DNA of 64,000 bases from Aquilaria yunnanensis. Lineage: Eukaryota; Streptophyta; Magnoliopsida; Malvales; Thymelaeaceae. Positions 23,470 to 36,000 of the stretch are shown here, in pieces. The notes beneath the pieces were generated by a model. The model was not told the origin of the DNA, searched no databases, and worked only from the letters and a program-made list of their open reading frames with translations. Numbering within the stretch: the first letter of the stretch is position 1; each line of letters opens with the position of its first letter. Location: the NCBI GenBank assembly GCA_039654915.1, contig CM077594.1, forward strand, positions 88,922,893-88,986,892, given 5' to 3'. Both the position numbers and the translations under genes were made by a program.

Positions 23470-24890
23470 ATTAATTTCTCTATTATGAGCATTTTTCCAT
23501 CGGATTACTATTTACGCTTTTTTACTATTCATTGAGTTACTATTCACCAATTATTATTCATACATATATTTCACTGTTCATATGCGTATTTACTGTTCAT
23601 ACGCATTTTCACTATTCATTAATATTAAATAATAATTATTTTTTTTAGGTAAAATCATCACTTGGCGATCTTTTATGAGAAAAATCATATATGGAGTTGT
23701 AGATGTCGGAACTAAGTGATTCTAAATTCATCTAAAATCTAACACATAGATCTTCAACTCTACTTCATTCCATGAACTAGTTTGATCATTTTTATTGCTG
23801 AAATCTGATTATAGATGAGACCATTCGTTCTTTCATGTGTTGAAGAGCAGTTTCGATAGAAAAATCATAACTTGAACGACGGATGTCCAATTTGAATGAG
23901 CAAGCTATTGATTCGAAGCTAAAGAAATGATCTACAAATCTCATGCTTTGAGAAAGGGCTAATCTGATGTGTACGATGGTCAAAAAATTAAAAGAAGTTG
24001 CAGCCCATCTTTGTTGATTTGTATTTGCCTACATTTTACTATTTTACCATTTCACCCACCCCAAAACTCTATAAATAGGCACCTTGGGAGGAGGACGAGT
24101 TCATGCCATTTTTTAGGCCTTATTTATGTTTTTGTATCAAAGTTAGCTTTTCTCCTTTGTTTTTGTTCTTCTTTTCAATACCGAAGCTTTGTCTAAGTGT
24201 TTTCTTATTGTTCTTCTTCTTGTTCGTTCTTTAATCTTTCAATCCATGTTCATTTCATCTTTCTATATGTTGTTTACTTTTATCATGGCTAACTAATCTT
24301 CCTTTTGCTAAGGTGAAAGGGTGAACCTTTTGGTATAAAGATTATGATTGATTTGAATGGATCACAACGTTAACGGTATTTTCTTTTTTAATCTATTTAA
24401 CTTCCCTCATTGTTAAGTGATAGCCTTGATTCATCATAATCAAATCATTAGCGCAAAAGCTGCTTGATTCCCTTTGTAGAATATGGCTAAGCTGGCTATA
24501 TTGGAATCTTGAGTTATTATGGACAAAGGTTGGCATGATGGATATTTGAACCCATTAGCAAGTGTTGGTATTTTAAGATCAATGAAAGCTAATGCTAACT
24601 AAATTCTCCGATTGGGACTTTCTCTATGTGTGGATCCCAGTTGAGTGGTAAAATAGGCTAAAATTAATCATAATCGATATATTAGAAATGCATCCCCTAA
24701 CCTTAGCAATTTATTTGAATTTGAATTTTTAATCAACATCTGTTCACACATTGCACCAAATTCTTTCCTTATTACCAAATCTACAATTTGCATTTTTTAA
24801 TTTACTTCTTTGTGGTTCGACACTCGGACTCCCGAGATTTTATTACTTGCGACAACCTATACTTAGGTTATAACTGCTAGAGTGCAGCAA
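23470..24890 (+). repeat. LTR-like block (probable solo or decayed LTR)
   Basis: Features in order: short repeats of TTCACTATTCATT type (23500-23630), a TATA box (CTATAAATAGGCACC, about 24070), T-rich transcribed-like DNA, and a 3' end with GGTTCGACACTCGGACTCCC and ATTACTTGCGACAACCTATA at 24810-24870. That ending is characteristic of LTRs of Athila/Tat-like gypsy elements and some others. No paired LTR or coding region was found. Ends are approximate. Confidence 0.5.
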
Positions 24891-24899
24891 TCCTCTGCT

Positions 24900-25320
24900 A
24901 TAAGATAGCGATGGTGGTTAAGAGTTATAAAAGTTTTTGCTTATGACATTTTTGCTAGAACGATGAGATGGTTAAGACTGAATAGAAGGCCACGGAAATG
25001 AAGAGAGGAAGTCTACTTGTTTCAAAATTCATGTAAAGCTAGGAAGTCATTGGGGAAAGTGTGCAGGGCTACCCTTGCAACTATAGTCTATCATATTTGG
25101 AAGGAGCGAAATAATCGATGCTTTAAGGAGAAGAGTTTATCAGTTTAACAGGCTGTTGACAATGTTTGTTTTGATACTTTTGTGCGTAGGAGCCATTTAG
25201 AGTTAGTAAGGATTCTTGGGTTAAATTTGGTTTTATACTGTTAGATTTGTTTTGATTTGCTGTTCATCTGCCCCTGTATGCCAAGTGTAGCAATCTTTAA
25301 TGAGATTTACATTAAACAAA
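24900..25320 (+). pseudogene. L1-type LINE 3' fragment (zf-RVT region)
   Basis: The frame around 25034-25205 reads SLGKVCRATLATIVYHIWKE, RNNRCFKEKSLSV, a stop, then QAVDNVCFDTFVRRSHLELV. This is the zinc-finger/RVT tail of plant L1 ORF2. The copy ends in a TTTACATTAAACAAATAAT stretch. It is 5'-truncated, as L1 copies usually are. Confidence 0.75.
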
Positions 25321-25735
25321 TAATACTAATTACGCTCCATTTTTTCATCGTTCATCAACAATATGGAACCAAAGAATTCAAAATGGGAACTGTATGTGCC
25401 TAAAATGGGGACTATTCATTTATCAAATGGAGAAGTTTAGGGAATAAAACGATATATATAAAATATATAGGAAGTGGAGCAGGGGCTGTCAATTTAATAG
25501 GGGCAGGACAAAAAAAAAAAAGAAATAAACAAAAGACAATGAGATACCGTTCAATAACAGCGATCAGCGAAGAGCTTGCGCCCTTTAATATATAACAACA
25601 ATGTTTCACGAACCAAACTTGTCAAAAGACCTTTCAAGTCTAATGAGGCCAAGTTCGAAGTAAGATATTTATGGCCACATTACTCGCACACTTGCCAGTG
25701 ATTTTATAAAAAGTGAGTTATTATTGATTGTTTTG

Positions 25736-25738
<3 letters not shown>
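25321..25738. other. Intergenic, no feature recognised
   Basis: No gene or repeat recognised between the LINE tail and the TA microsatellite. Confidence 0.35.

Positions 25739-25775
<37 letters not shown>
25739..25775. repeat. TA microsatellite
   Basis: About 18 uninterrupted TA units. Confidence 0.97.
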
Positions 25776-25776
<1 letters not shown>

Positions 25777-25789
25777 TTGGGTTCTAACA

Positions 25790-26300
25790 TTTATATGCTA
25801 GACGAACTAACTTTATGAATAATTTTTTAATCTTAAATATCATACTGTTTTGGTCCTAATTTATTAATTATTCTTTTTTAGACCAACACCTATTAAAAAA
25901 TTATTACTTTGATTCCTTACTAAATAAAAATCATATATTATACTTTCAAAAAATCTTGTTCTCTTTTTTGCTGCCTAAAAATTATTTCTCTAATAACATA
26001 ATATACTTCATAAATATTAATTAAATTTCTAGAGTTATTATATACTAGATAAAATTCATGGATGATCTCTTAATTTTAAATATCATACTGTTTTAGCCTT
26101 TAACCTATTAATTGGTCTATTTTGGTCCTAAACTAATTAAAATTATTTCACTTTTAGCTTCTTTCCAAATGGAATCACACATTATAATTCTATAAAATAT
26201 CAATTTTAAAATTTACTGATTATTTCCCAAATCTCATATTATACTCTATAAATATTCACTAAATTTCTAGAGACATTAGTTTAAATTTTAATGATAAATA
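25790..26300. repeat. About 245-bp direct duplication of a transposon end
   Basis: Two diverged direct copies (about 25790-26035 and 26036-26290) share TTAAATATCATACTGTTTT, a TTTGGTCCTAA block, then ACTCTATAAATATT and AAATTTCTAGAG. The end type matches that at 11280-11370. Confidence 0.65.
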
Positions 26301-26381
26301 AAGTATATGATGTTATAATTGTAATTTTATTAATTTTAATGATAAATAAAGTAGATGACGTTATAATTGTAATTTTATTTG
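26286..26381. repeat. 48-bp tandem duplication
   Basis: ATTTTAATGATAAATAAAGT followed by ATGATGTTATAATTGTAATT occurs twice in tandem with two mismatches. Confidence 0.85.
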
Positions 26382-28030
26382 TATTTATGCCACATTATGC
26401 AATCACTGATTTTTAGTTTTTCTTTATCTGTGCAGTACAAATTGAATGGTTTTTGGTATTTTCATGTACCACATATATATGACAAGAATGAAAATATAAT
26501 ATCATATAGGAATCTTCAATACATGTATATCTCTATATATTTAATGAACAAAGAAAATAAAATGTTGTACTACAAATATTATCCTAATATTCAATGAATG
26601 GTAAAATGAACTTGATAGTGAAACTACAAATATTATCTTACTATTCTATAAGCAACAACATAGATAATTTAAATTATATTTACAAATCCCCAAATGTATG
26701 CATATATATAATAAGCAACGAAATCTTATAGCCTAAGAATAAAAATTTTGCTCTTAACTAACCAATTTATCTTATTTCTAAAATAATATAAAAGCTACCA
26801 ATCATTATATCTTTTCATTTAAAGAGAGCAGAACATGTTTTTCTCCTTTTACAACATTGCTTCATTGGTAATTTCCTTTCAAGATTTTTTTTTCCTCCCA
26901 AAGAGAATGCCCCAAAATCCTTTTACTCCAAAAAAACATTCAAAAAGATAATAAACTTATATTTCTCCAAACATCTATGTTCTCTTCTTTTTAACCACAA
27001 ACAATTAACTATTACAATTGGTCTTAATTGATTGAAGTTGGAAATAGTTTCTACATTTGTATTTCCTTCATCGCGAGACAACTCTAATACCAACAATAAC
27101 CTTTACTTTAATTTGATGTCATATTTTCACTTTTGCAATGAGCATTCTTTGCTTCTTCTTAACATAGTTTTAGTCATTCTATAGTAAATACAGTGTAAAA
27201 ATGTTCTTTTACTTCATTGTGTCAGTTTATAAATTAGTAATTGACGATGCTAGTGAGAAAATGATTAAAAAGAACTCATTAACTCAAGTCTCATTGTTGA
27301 TTCAATAGTTTTAAATAGCAGCGTTCTCTTTTTCATACTTTTTCCATAATAGTCCGTCTTCAGTTTTTATTTTTTTCCATAACAAAGCCCATATTTACCA
27401 CCACTTTATAAAATGTATTAATATATAAAATGGTTGTCTTCTCTATATATATGTTGTTTTTTGAAAAAAATAAAATTTATTGTGCTCTAAAATAACCTTA
27501 CTTTATCCTAATTTCTAAATCTTTTATAGTAATTAATTATTAAGATAAATTCTACAAATCAAATAAATATAAACTCTTTAAATATTAAAAAAATACTAGC
27601 CTCATGCATCGCATAGACATGTTTAACTAGTATATCGTAATTATTCATTTTATTTGTATACTAATTAAAATTTTATACTTAAAGAAGTCTGAAAAATATT
27701 TTTTTAACATTTTTTGAAAAATTAAAATTTTTTATTACCTTTTACTTTTCTTGGCTAAGTATGGAAAAACTTAATAAAAAAATTAATTATTTTTTAAAAA
27801 TATTTTATTAAAGAGATCATCAATTAGATATGATATCAACTTTTATATAACATTAATCTAAGATAAAATAAAAAATAAAAAATACAAATAATGAATGGTT
27901 TTTAGTGAGAAGAAAAGTAAAAGTCATCCGTTCGCATTGGGAAGTGTAGCCCGCTATGAATGGCATTCAATGGTTTCACCAGCTTCATGATAAAACCATT
28001 TAAGAACTGCTGTCTTTAAACTCGGAAAAT
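26382..28030. other. AT-rich intergenic DNA
   Basis: Long AT-rich sequence with no coding or structured repeat signal that I can support. It includes the promoter region of the CASP-like gene at its right end. Confidence 0.4.
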
Positions 28031-28124
28031 CTGGTGCTTCCTTGTCCTCTTGTACTCAGCAACAGGTTGGTCTTACATGTTAGAAGAAGGGGGCCAAACT
28101 AAAAGGAACCGTGCTTGTTCAGAC

Positions 28125-28821
28125 ATGGAGAAAAGAGACAAAGAAACTGTTGCAAGCTCCCCAATGGCGCTGATGGGGTCAAGAGGCGAGAATAAAGAGG
28201 AAAATAGGGGCAAGCTACGAGCCGAGGCGACTCTACGTCTGGTGCCCATGACCCTGTGCATTGCAGCGCTTATCCTCATGCTCAAAAACTCCCAGTCCAA
28301 TGACTTTGGCTCTGTTTCTTATTCCAACCTTGGAGCTTTCAGGTTCTAATAAAATTGACTTTGTCATGCATTTACTCGATGTTTTGTGCTCTTCAAACAG
28401 ATGGAGCGTGACGGTTGAAACCCTTTGCAGGTACTTGGTGCACGCAAATGGCATTTGTGCAGGCTATTCCCTTCTTTCGGCCATCGTTGCAGCCCTGCCT
28501 CTCGCCTCCACATTGTACCGAGCTTGGACCTTGTTCGTCCTTGATCAGCTACTTGCGTATATAATTCTGGCCGCAGCTGCTGCGTCCACCGAGGTGCTAT
28601 ACCTGGCGCATGAGGGAGATGCGGCTGTTACATGGAGTGCGGCGTGCGGGTCATTTGCCAGATACTGTCACAAGGCTACAGCTTCTGTGATCATAACGTT
28701 CCTTGCACTTGCTTGCTACACGGTGCTTTCTCTGATTTCCTCGTACAAGCTCTTCACCAGATATGATCCTCCTGCGGATTGTCCAGCAAAAGGAATAGAG
28801 GTTGCAGGATTCCATACTTAA
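28125..28821 (+). CDS. CASP-like membrane protein (CASPL2-type), 2 exons
   Basis: Exons 28125-28342 and 28431-28821 give 609 nt, 202 aa; the 88-bp intron has a GT donor and a CTTTGCAG acceptor and splits an Arg codon. CASP-like proteins are four-span plasma-membrane scaffolds related to the Casparian strip proteins. Four hydrophobic segments are visible: [15 protein letters not shown] (about 39-53), a second at [15 protein letters not shown], a third at [17 protein letters not shown] and a fourth at [19 protein letters not shown]. The family's conserved Arg before TM1 and Asp in TM3 (VLDQLL) are present. The block [20 protein letters not shown] and the tail [12 protein letters not shown] match the CASPL2 group. 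An in-frame ATG at 28077 could add 16 residues; 28125 fits family starts (MEKR) better. Confidence 0.92.
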
Positions 28822-28829
28822 ACTAAGGG

Positions 28830-30030
28830 TTTTGTTTGATATGCCCAAATCATGCACCAGAATAATCGCCTAGTGTTGTTCATAAGGTAAAGTTTAGAGA
28901 GTTGCTTCATGAGCGCCCTCGCCTGTCCTGTACTGCCCACGTTCAACTGTAACATTATAGACTTGTATCGTATTTATATATGATCGACTTTCTCTCTACT
29001 CGATTGTTCAAAAAGCCGTGACAAGAACAGTTTTCAGAAAAAGGGGAAGACTAGAGACGGCTGACTAGTGACTAGTGACTAATAAGGGCAACCGCTAGCA
29101 CAAACTCGAGATCGATACTAGAGTACTGACCTAAAGTTAAACAGAAAGCTCTCCCCCTCATGTCTGATTCTGATTTGCAGCATCTTTTCAACGCTCTTGG
29201 AATATTTCCCGAACCACAAATGGTTCTATTCTACCCATGGATGCGTACTACAAAGTGGCCCGAGTTGAAAATCTTGACTACTGCATATATGGCGAGTTAA
29301 AGATGTTCAGCTTTGCCCAAGAAATGGGTGAAATTATCGAAATTGGTGTTGCCCATTATACTTCTTTATGCTGCCCATTCCTCTCTTTTAAACAGGTACC
29401 GTCCACATCCATAGATTGGGAAAAGAGAAATGGATGAAATTGATGTTGTGCTCCCTATGTACCAGACTGGGAAAAGGGAAAAAAATGCAAATTTCTATGT
29501 GGCTTCTAGCTAATGAAACCACAAAACTACGTACGAATTATACTAATAATCATAAAAATTTGATGTCTGATTCACATATTTTAGTAATTCCAAATCTTAA
29601 CAATTAATTTCCTAAACCTGCTATGAACCCGTTTTTATTTAAACGTAAAACGATCTCTTTTTTCCGTAATAGCTAGCAGTAGCCCAGCCCCACTTACACA
29701 TTCTCAATTGCATCCCAAACCATTCGATAATGGTCGATTCAGTGATAAAGGTTTTCGTTTATTCAAATCCAAGTTGGTACTGTCCGACGTGTTTGTGCTT
29801 CACGTTAACCGACTCCTCCTTGTACCATTTTCTGCCACGTCTCGCATTAACGGCCAGGACCTTGATCGACTTCCATAGGACACAAGAAAACCAGCACGTT
29901 CCCATGGATTCAGCAGAATCTCTACTCCTTTCTCCTCAAAAGATCCGTCTTTCTTCTTCCTTTCACTAACAAAGTGCTATTTCATTTCTTGCGCTTTCTT
30001 CTTTTGCCGCTAGAATTCATTCTCTTCCGA
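28830..30030. other. Intergenic between CASP-like gene and kinase gene
   Basis: It holds the CASPL 3' UTR side (to about 29000), a short GACTAGTGACTAGTGACTA repeat at 29060-29082, and the upstream region of the kinase gene. No further gene recognised. Confidence 0.4.
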
Positions 30031-30037
30031 TTCCGCC

Positions 30038-33000
30038 ATGGACGCAGCAGCGCCGCAGCTTGTCCACGGCAGAATCATCCCTGGTCGCCTCGCGTCTCCG
30101 CGCCTGGCTGGATCAATTCGCCTTCGTTCTCGACTCCGACCGGTTCTCGCCGTCGCTACCGATCCGAAGCCAACCACAACCGACAAGGTTGGTTCCAAGC
30201 CTTCGAGCGGATCTGTCAACGGTGCGTCAACGTCGACTAGAGACGTCAATGGAGTATCTACGGTATATGTTGGTTCCTACGATTGAATTCACATTGTTCA
30301 CTGAAGTTTTTTTTCTAGTGTTCTAGTTTCATACAACTAAACGGAGTCACTTTCCTGTGCGATTGGTTGTCGAGGAACTGGAGGAAACTACTATTACATC
30401 CTGAAGTTCACTTCTGTAACCACTACGCTTAGAAACGAGCGAGACATTTACTTTGCTAAAACCAAATTCTTCTCGGATTGTAAACTTATTTGGGATTTTT
30501 AATTTATGGAATTACGGACAAGTTGTGTTGACTTGAGATTCAAATTACAGAGGATCGGAGATGTTTCACAGGAGATCAAAAGAGTGAGAGCGCAGATGGA
30601 GGAAAACGAGCAGTTGGCTACACTGATGCGGGGGCTTCGAGGCCAAAATCTGAAAGATGCTCAATTTGCTGATGAGAATGTGAAGCTTAGACTAGTTGAG
30701 GTAATGTAGTGTATTCATTTAGACTAGTTGAGGTAATGTACTGTATTCATTTTTTATCGAACTAGAGATTTTATTGCTCTGTTCTGTGCTTTTCTGGGTC
30801 TTAAACTTAGTTTGGTTAAGCCCTTCACTTTTTAAAATTTGCCACTCAATTGTGTGAAAATTGTAGTTTTACCTAGATCATGAAGTCCCCTGGCGTTTGC
30901 TATTTGGGAATGACATAGTTTTAATTGACGGAACCAAGAGTCGGGTGAATCCTAAGTTAGAATTGTGGAGAAGTACCTTAGAATCTAGAGGTTTTAGAAG
31001 AAGTAGATATAAGATGGAATACATGGAATGTATGTTTAACTTATATAGAAGTAGACAAGATGATATGGTTTTGCTAGCAGATTAAAGGCTTCATCGGGAG
31101 GGAGACCTCAAACAAGATGTCAATCACCACATCAAAGGAGGTTGGTCAAAAAGGTGAAATGCTAATTGAGTTATACTAGAGAAGAATGTGCTCAAGTTAA
31201 ACGGTAAATATTGTAGGACTGCCATTTGACCAGTCATGCTTTACGTTCCTGAGTGTTAGACAATGAAAAAACAACATGCAAACAAAATGAATATTGCAGT
31301 GGATAAGTTGGCATAGGCTAAGGGATTTCATTTAGAAATAAAGATACTAGAACCTTGGTTGGAGTATCTCCAATTAAGGATAAAATCAAGGAGGATTGCC
31401 TCAGATGGTTTGGGCATATCCAAAGTATACCATAAATAGGCTAGTGCGCAACAGTGACATAATAGATAAAGATGGGGCTAAAAAAGAGGTAAGAAGAGAC
31501 CTAAACTTTCTTGGGGATATTTAGTACAAAAGAATCTTTCCTTTTAGGGCTTCCTTGCTACCAAGCATAATGGAGATACATAATCCATGTGGCTACCCCA
31601 ACTTGTTGCGGTTAAGCTAAGTTAATTGATTGATTGACTGAATAGTTTCCAAGTTTTCCCAACCTCCTCCAACTCCATGCTCAGTGCAAAGATGTAAGAA
31701 GTTCATCATTCAAAGCTTGCAGATTGTATTTATAACTTCACTGGTGTAGAAAGACTTTCAAGGCAGTTCTTTCTCTATGGCTGTGAAGAATTTTTATCAA
31801 GGAAGACTCATCCCATATAGAATGGAGAGAATTCTCATGTAAATCAGCTACATGCTGCATACTTCTTGGTTGGCATGGGGAAATTACAAAACATATAATG
31901 ATCCCAATGCTGCTACCTGAAAGGAGGAGAATGGACCAGATTCCTGTTCAAGAACTATGAGTACTACTATTAAATTGGTTTATTCTATGCATTTTCTGTG
32001 AAACCTTGTGATTTTTGTATTTTATTCTCGTTCTCCGCTGAACACATTCTGATTATAATAATTGTACTGATGTCATGTGAGCTTATGTGCTTCTGCAGGT
32101 AGATGAAAGTTGTGAGTTTTTACCGTTGGTGTATGATCCAGCTAGCATATCTGCATACTGGGGAAAACGGCCACATGCTGTGGCCACAAGGATTTTCCAG
32201 TTACTTTCTGTTGCCGGAGGTTTCCTCTCACGCATTGCTTTTGATGTGATTAGCAAAAAAGTTAAGGAGGTGAGGTCTCATGCTCTACTTTATTACTTTG
32301 AGCCATGGCTAGTAACTAGTAGCTATGATCATGAACTCCCTTGTGACAAACTTAACTATGTTGAACATGGATAATGTCAATGGTGCTCCTTGCAGCATTT
32401 TATACATGAGAAAAACTCTGTTGGAATAATCTTATTATAGTAAAAGTGTGCATTTCCTCAACCTGTGTCTCCCCCAGTCCTGGTCTGCTTGTTCTAGGAT
32501 CTTTAACTGAAAATTTGAGAATGTTAACAAATTAGAAGCATGAGCTTGCATTTTACATCTTGTGGTCTGTCTGTGCAAATGATAAGCGCTGTTCTCCTTG
32601 AAGGTCTACAGTATTTTCTAATTGTGGATCATTCATCTATTCTAGCAATGGAAACTGGCGAGAAAGTGGAATTACTCCGATTAACATATTACCTTCTCTC
32701 TCAGTTTGAAATGTTGTGCTTTTCATGGATGTCTTTTCTGCTATGGCTGTTGGCTGATTTGTTTATCTAATTGCCAGAATGAAGTAGCTAGAGCTATTGA
32801 ATTAAGGGAAATTGTTACGTCGTTGGGTCCAGCATATATAAAACTTGGGCAGGCTCTAAGTATTAGGCCAGACATACTTTCACCTGTTGCAATGACAGAG
32901 CTGCAAAAGCTTTGTGATAAGGTAAGAAAGTTGGACCTCCTTTCTTTTCTTTTTTCCTGGTCAACTTTTTTTTTTTTGTTTTGTTTTGTTTTTAATCTGA

Positions 33001-36000
33001 TGGTTTTGCCTGGGTGCTGAAGTAGGCTGTCATCATAAAGACAGTCATTTACAGAAAGAACTGCAACCTGCTCTGACACCATTAAAGTCGATCTTTTTTA
33101 AGTTTTATAAATCTTCGTATGTTGCTATGAATATACCTAGGATTATAGATGGATTCCTAGTCACCAAGACCTGAAGAAAAAACTATATTAAGAGGAGTAA
33201 AAAAAATTTGGGGATTGATAATGATTCTTAGTTTTCAGCATTGAGAATATCACCTAATCTGCAATTATCACCATTGTGATTATCACCTAATCTACAATTT
33301 GAGAATCTGATAGTTTCTGATGGTTCTGAATTAGTATATTAGACTCTTATTATTTACTTGTTTTGGGTACTGACAATGTTGATTTGTCCAAAACAATGGG
33401 ACTATCTGATATGCTTCTCCAATGCATCTTCAACATTTTTAAATTCTGTGTGAACTCAAGTAATTAGATATGGTTATTGAGAGCAGGTGCCACGTACTTA
33501 TTGGTTTGGCAGTGAACTAGCTTATGCTGTTCCTTTTTATCTGATTCATTTGTTCAATGATTTGAAGGTCCCTTCATTTCCAGATGATATGGCAATGGCC
33601 CTTATTGAAGAGGAACTTGGTCAGCCGTGGCAAAACGTCTACTCTGAACTTTCACCATCACCAATAGCTGCTGGTAGGCTCAACATGAGTTGAACATACT
33701 TTTTTAAGAAAGCCTTTAATTTAGCATGTGAAGCTAAAGGTCTAGAGATGCTTACTCCAAATGTGGGATATCCATTGCAGCTTCTCTAGGGCAGGTGTAT
33801 AAGGGTCGTTTAAAGGAAAATGGGGATCTGGTGGCTGTAAAGGTGCAGAGGCCCTTTGTTCTTGAGACAGTGACAGTTGATTTATTTATAATAAGGAATT
33901 TGGGTCTGGTTCTGAGAAAGTTTCCACAGGTTTGAATACATATACTCGATACTCTTTCTTTGCTTGTGAAAAAATCTTCTCTCTAAATTTTTATTACTCA
34001 TGCTTCCTTGTTGGTTTTGTGCTAAACAGATTTCTGTAGACGTTGTTGGCTTGGTTGATGAGTGGGCTGCTCGATTTTTTGAAGAACTAGATTATGTTAA
34101 AGAGGGTGAGAATGGAACATTCTTTGCAGAAGTGATGAGGAAGGACCTTCCCCAAGTGAGTATGACAATGAGACATTCATGCTTCCGTGGTGCTTTCAAG
34201 GCCATCACATTCTCCTCATGTATTACATTAAGCTAATTTATGTGAAAGTTTATTGCTTTTCCAAGTTTGCTTCCCAGTTTATTTCAATAAAACCAGGGTA
34301 TTCTCAGTTGCTAAGGTTTCCATGATCTGGATGCAGGTTGTCATACCAAAGACCTATCATAAATATACTTCAAGAAAGGTTCTTACAACCGAGTGGATTG
34401 AAGGAGAGAAGTTATCACAGAGCACTGAAAGTGATGTGGGAGAACTAGTTAATGTTGGAGTTATATGCTACCTAAAGCAGGTATGGCTAACTCTTTAGCC
34501 TTAACTTGACCTTTATTTCCAGATGCACGAGTGATAACTTTCCTTGCATGCTCTTAATTTGGGTATAAAGAAACATTGAAGGTTTAAGTGGTTGAATTTG
34601 GATATATGCTCATTTAGTAACATATGTAATCGCCTACATTCGGTAGTAGGTTTTAACAAGGAGTTTTGAGGCGTTTATTTTCAGTCCCATGCGATTACTC
34701 TTATGCAACAATAATTTAAATGGTTATAGTCCTACAACTTTGATAAAACTTAATTGTGGACTCAGAAAAATATATTAGCCACTGTCAAAGATAAGATCAA
34801 GGGGCTCATCCATGTTCTTAATTGTGTCATGGTGAGATTTATTCTTTTTCTTTTTCTTTCAACAATGTGTCACCAAATGTTTCACGTTTGTGCATTTATC
34901 ATGAAGACCAGTGGCAGATTATGGCATGACCTTCTACCTTCTGTCTTGCTCTTACTGTGGTGTAATAATATGCAATCAAAATGAATAAATACTGTGAAAA
35001 TAACCAATCATCTATATCTGTGCGTCCTTGTTCATGCAATTCTTCATATGTTGTTGTATTCAAACTCTGAAAGTATTTCTTCTGGTTTTTTTTTAATCTG
35101 TGTTTTTCCAGTTGCTCGATACTGGCTTCTTTCATGCTGATCCTCATCCAGGAAATTTGATTCGCACTCCAGATGGAAAATTAGCAATACTTGACTTTGG
35201 TAACAATCGATTCGTGAGAATCAAATGTGCTTCAATCTTCCTTCATTATTGACATCGTGGTTTGATGGTTCAAATTAGCCCTCTTTGGATTTAGCTATTC
35301 TTGGACTTCGATTTACCTAATACTTATATGTTGGAACTTTGAAAAATTGTTGGGAAAATGATGATGTGCTTGTTATCTTAACGACTGGAGTAGTTTCTCA
35401 CACTTTATCTGGATTCTGAGCTGACTTATTGTTCAATAGGTTTGGTCACAAAATTAACTGATGACCAGAAATATGGGATGATTGAAGCAATTGCTCACCT
35501 GATCCATCGGGATTATCCAGCAATCGTCAAAGATTTTGTTAAACTTGATTTCATACCGGAAGGTGTTAATTTGGAACCCATACTACCTGTTCTGGCCAAG
35601 GTTTTTGACCAGGCACTTGAAGGTGGAGGAGCAAAAAACATAAACTTTCAAGAGTTGGCATCGGATTTAGCACAAATAACGTTTGATTACCCCTTCAGAA
35701 TACCGCCATATTTTGCTCTTATAATCAGAGCAATTGGGGTGCTTGAAGGAATAGCTTTAGTGGGAAATCCTGAGTTTGCAATTGTGGATGAGGCCTATCC
35801 ATATGTTGCACAGGTATGGAAACTTCATTTTCATGACCCAGCTGGTAATGAAACTTGTATACACCTTAAAGTTTTCGTCATGCTTTCTAGTAATACAGAT
35901 CTGTGTTTGAAACGGAGAAGTTTACTCTGGTTTGGAATGAGTGCTGATGTTAAATTTTTTTACTGTTCTGTTCACAGAGGCTCCTAACTGATGAATCCCC

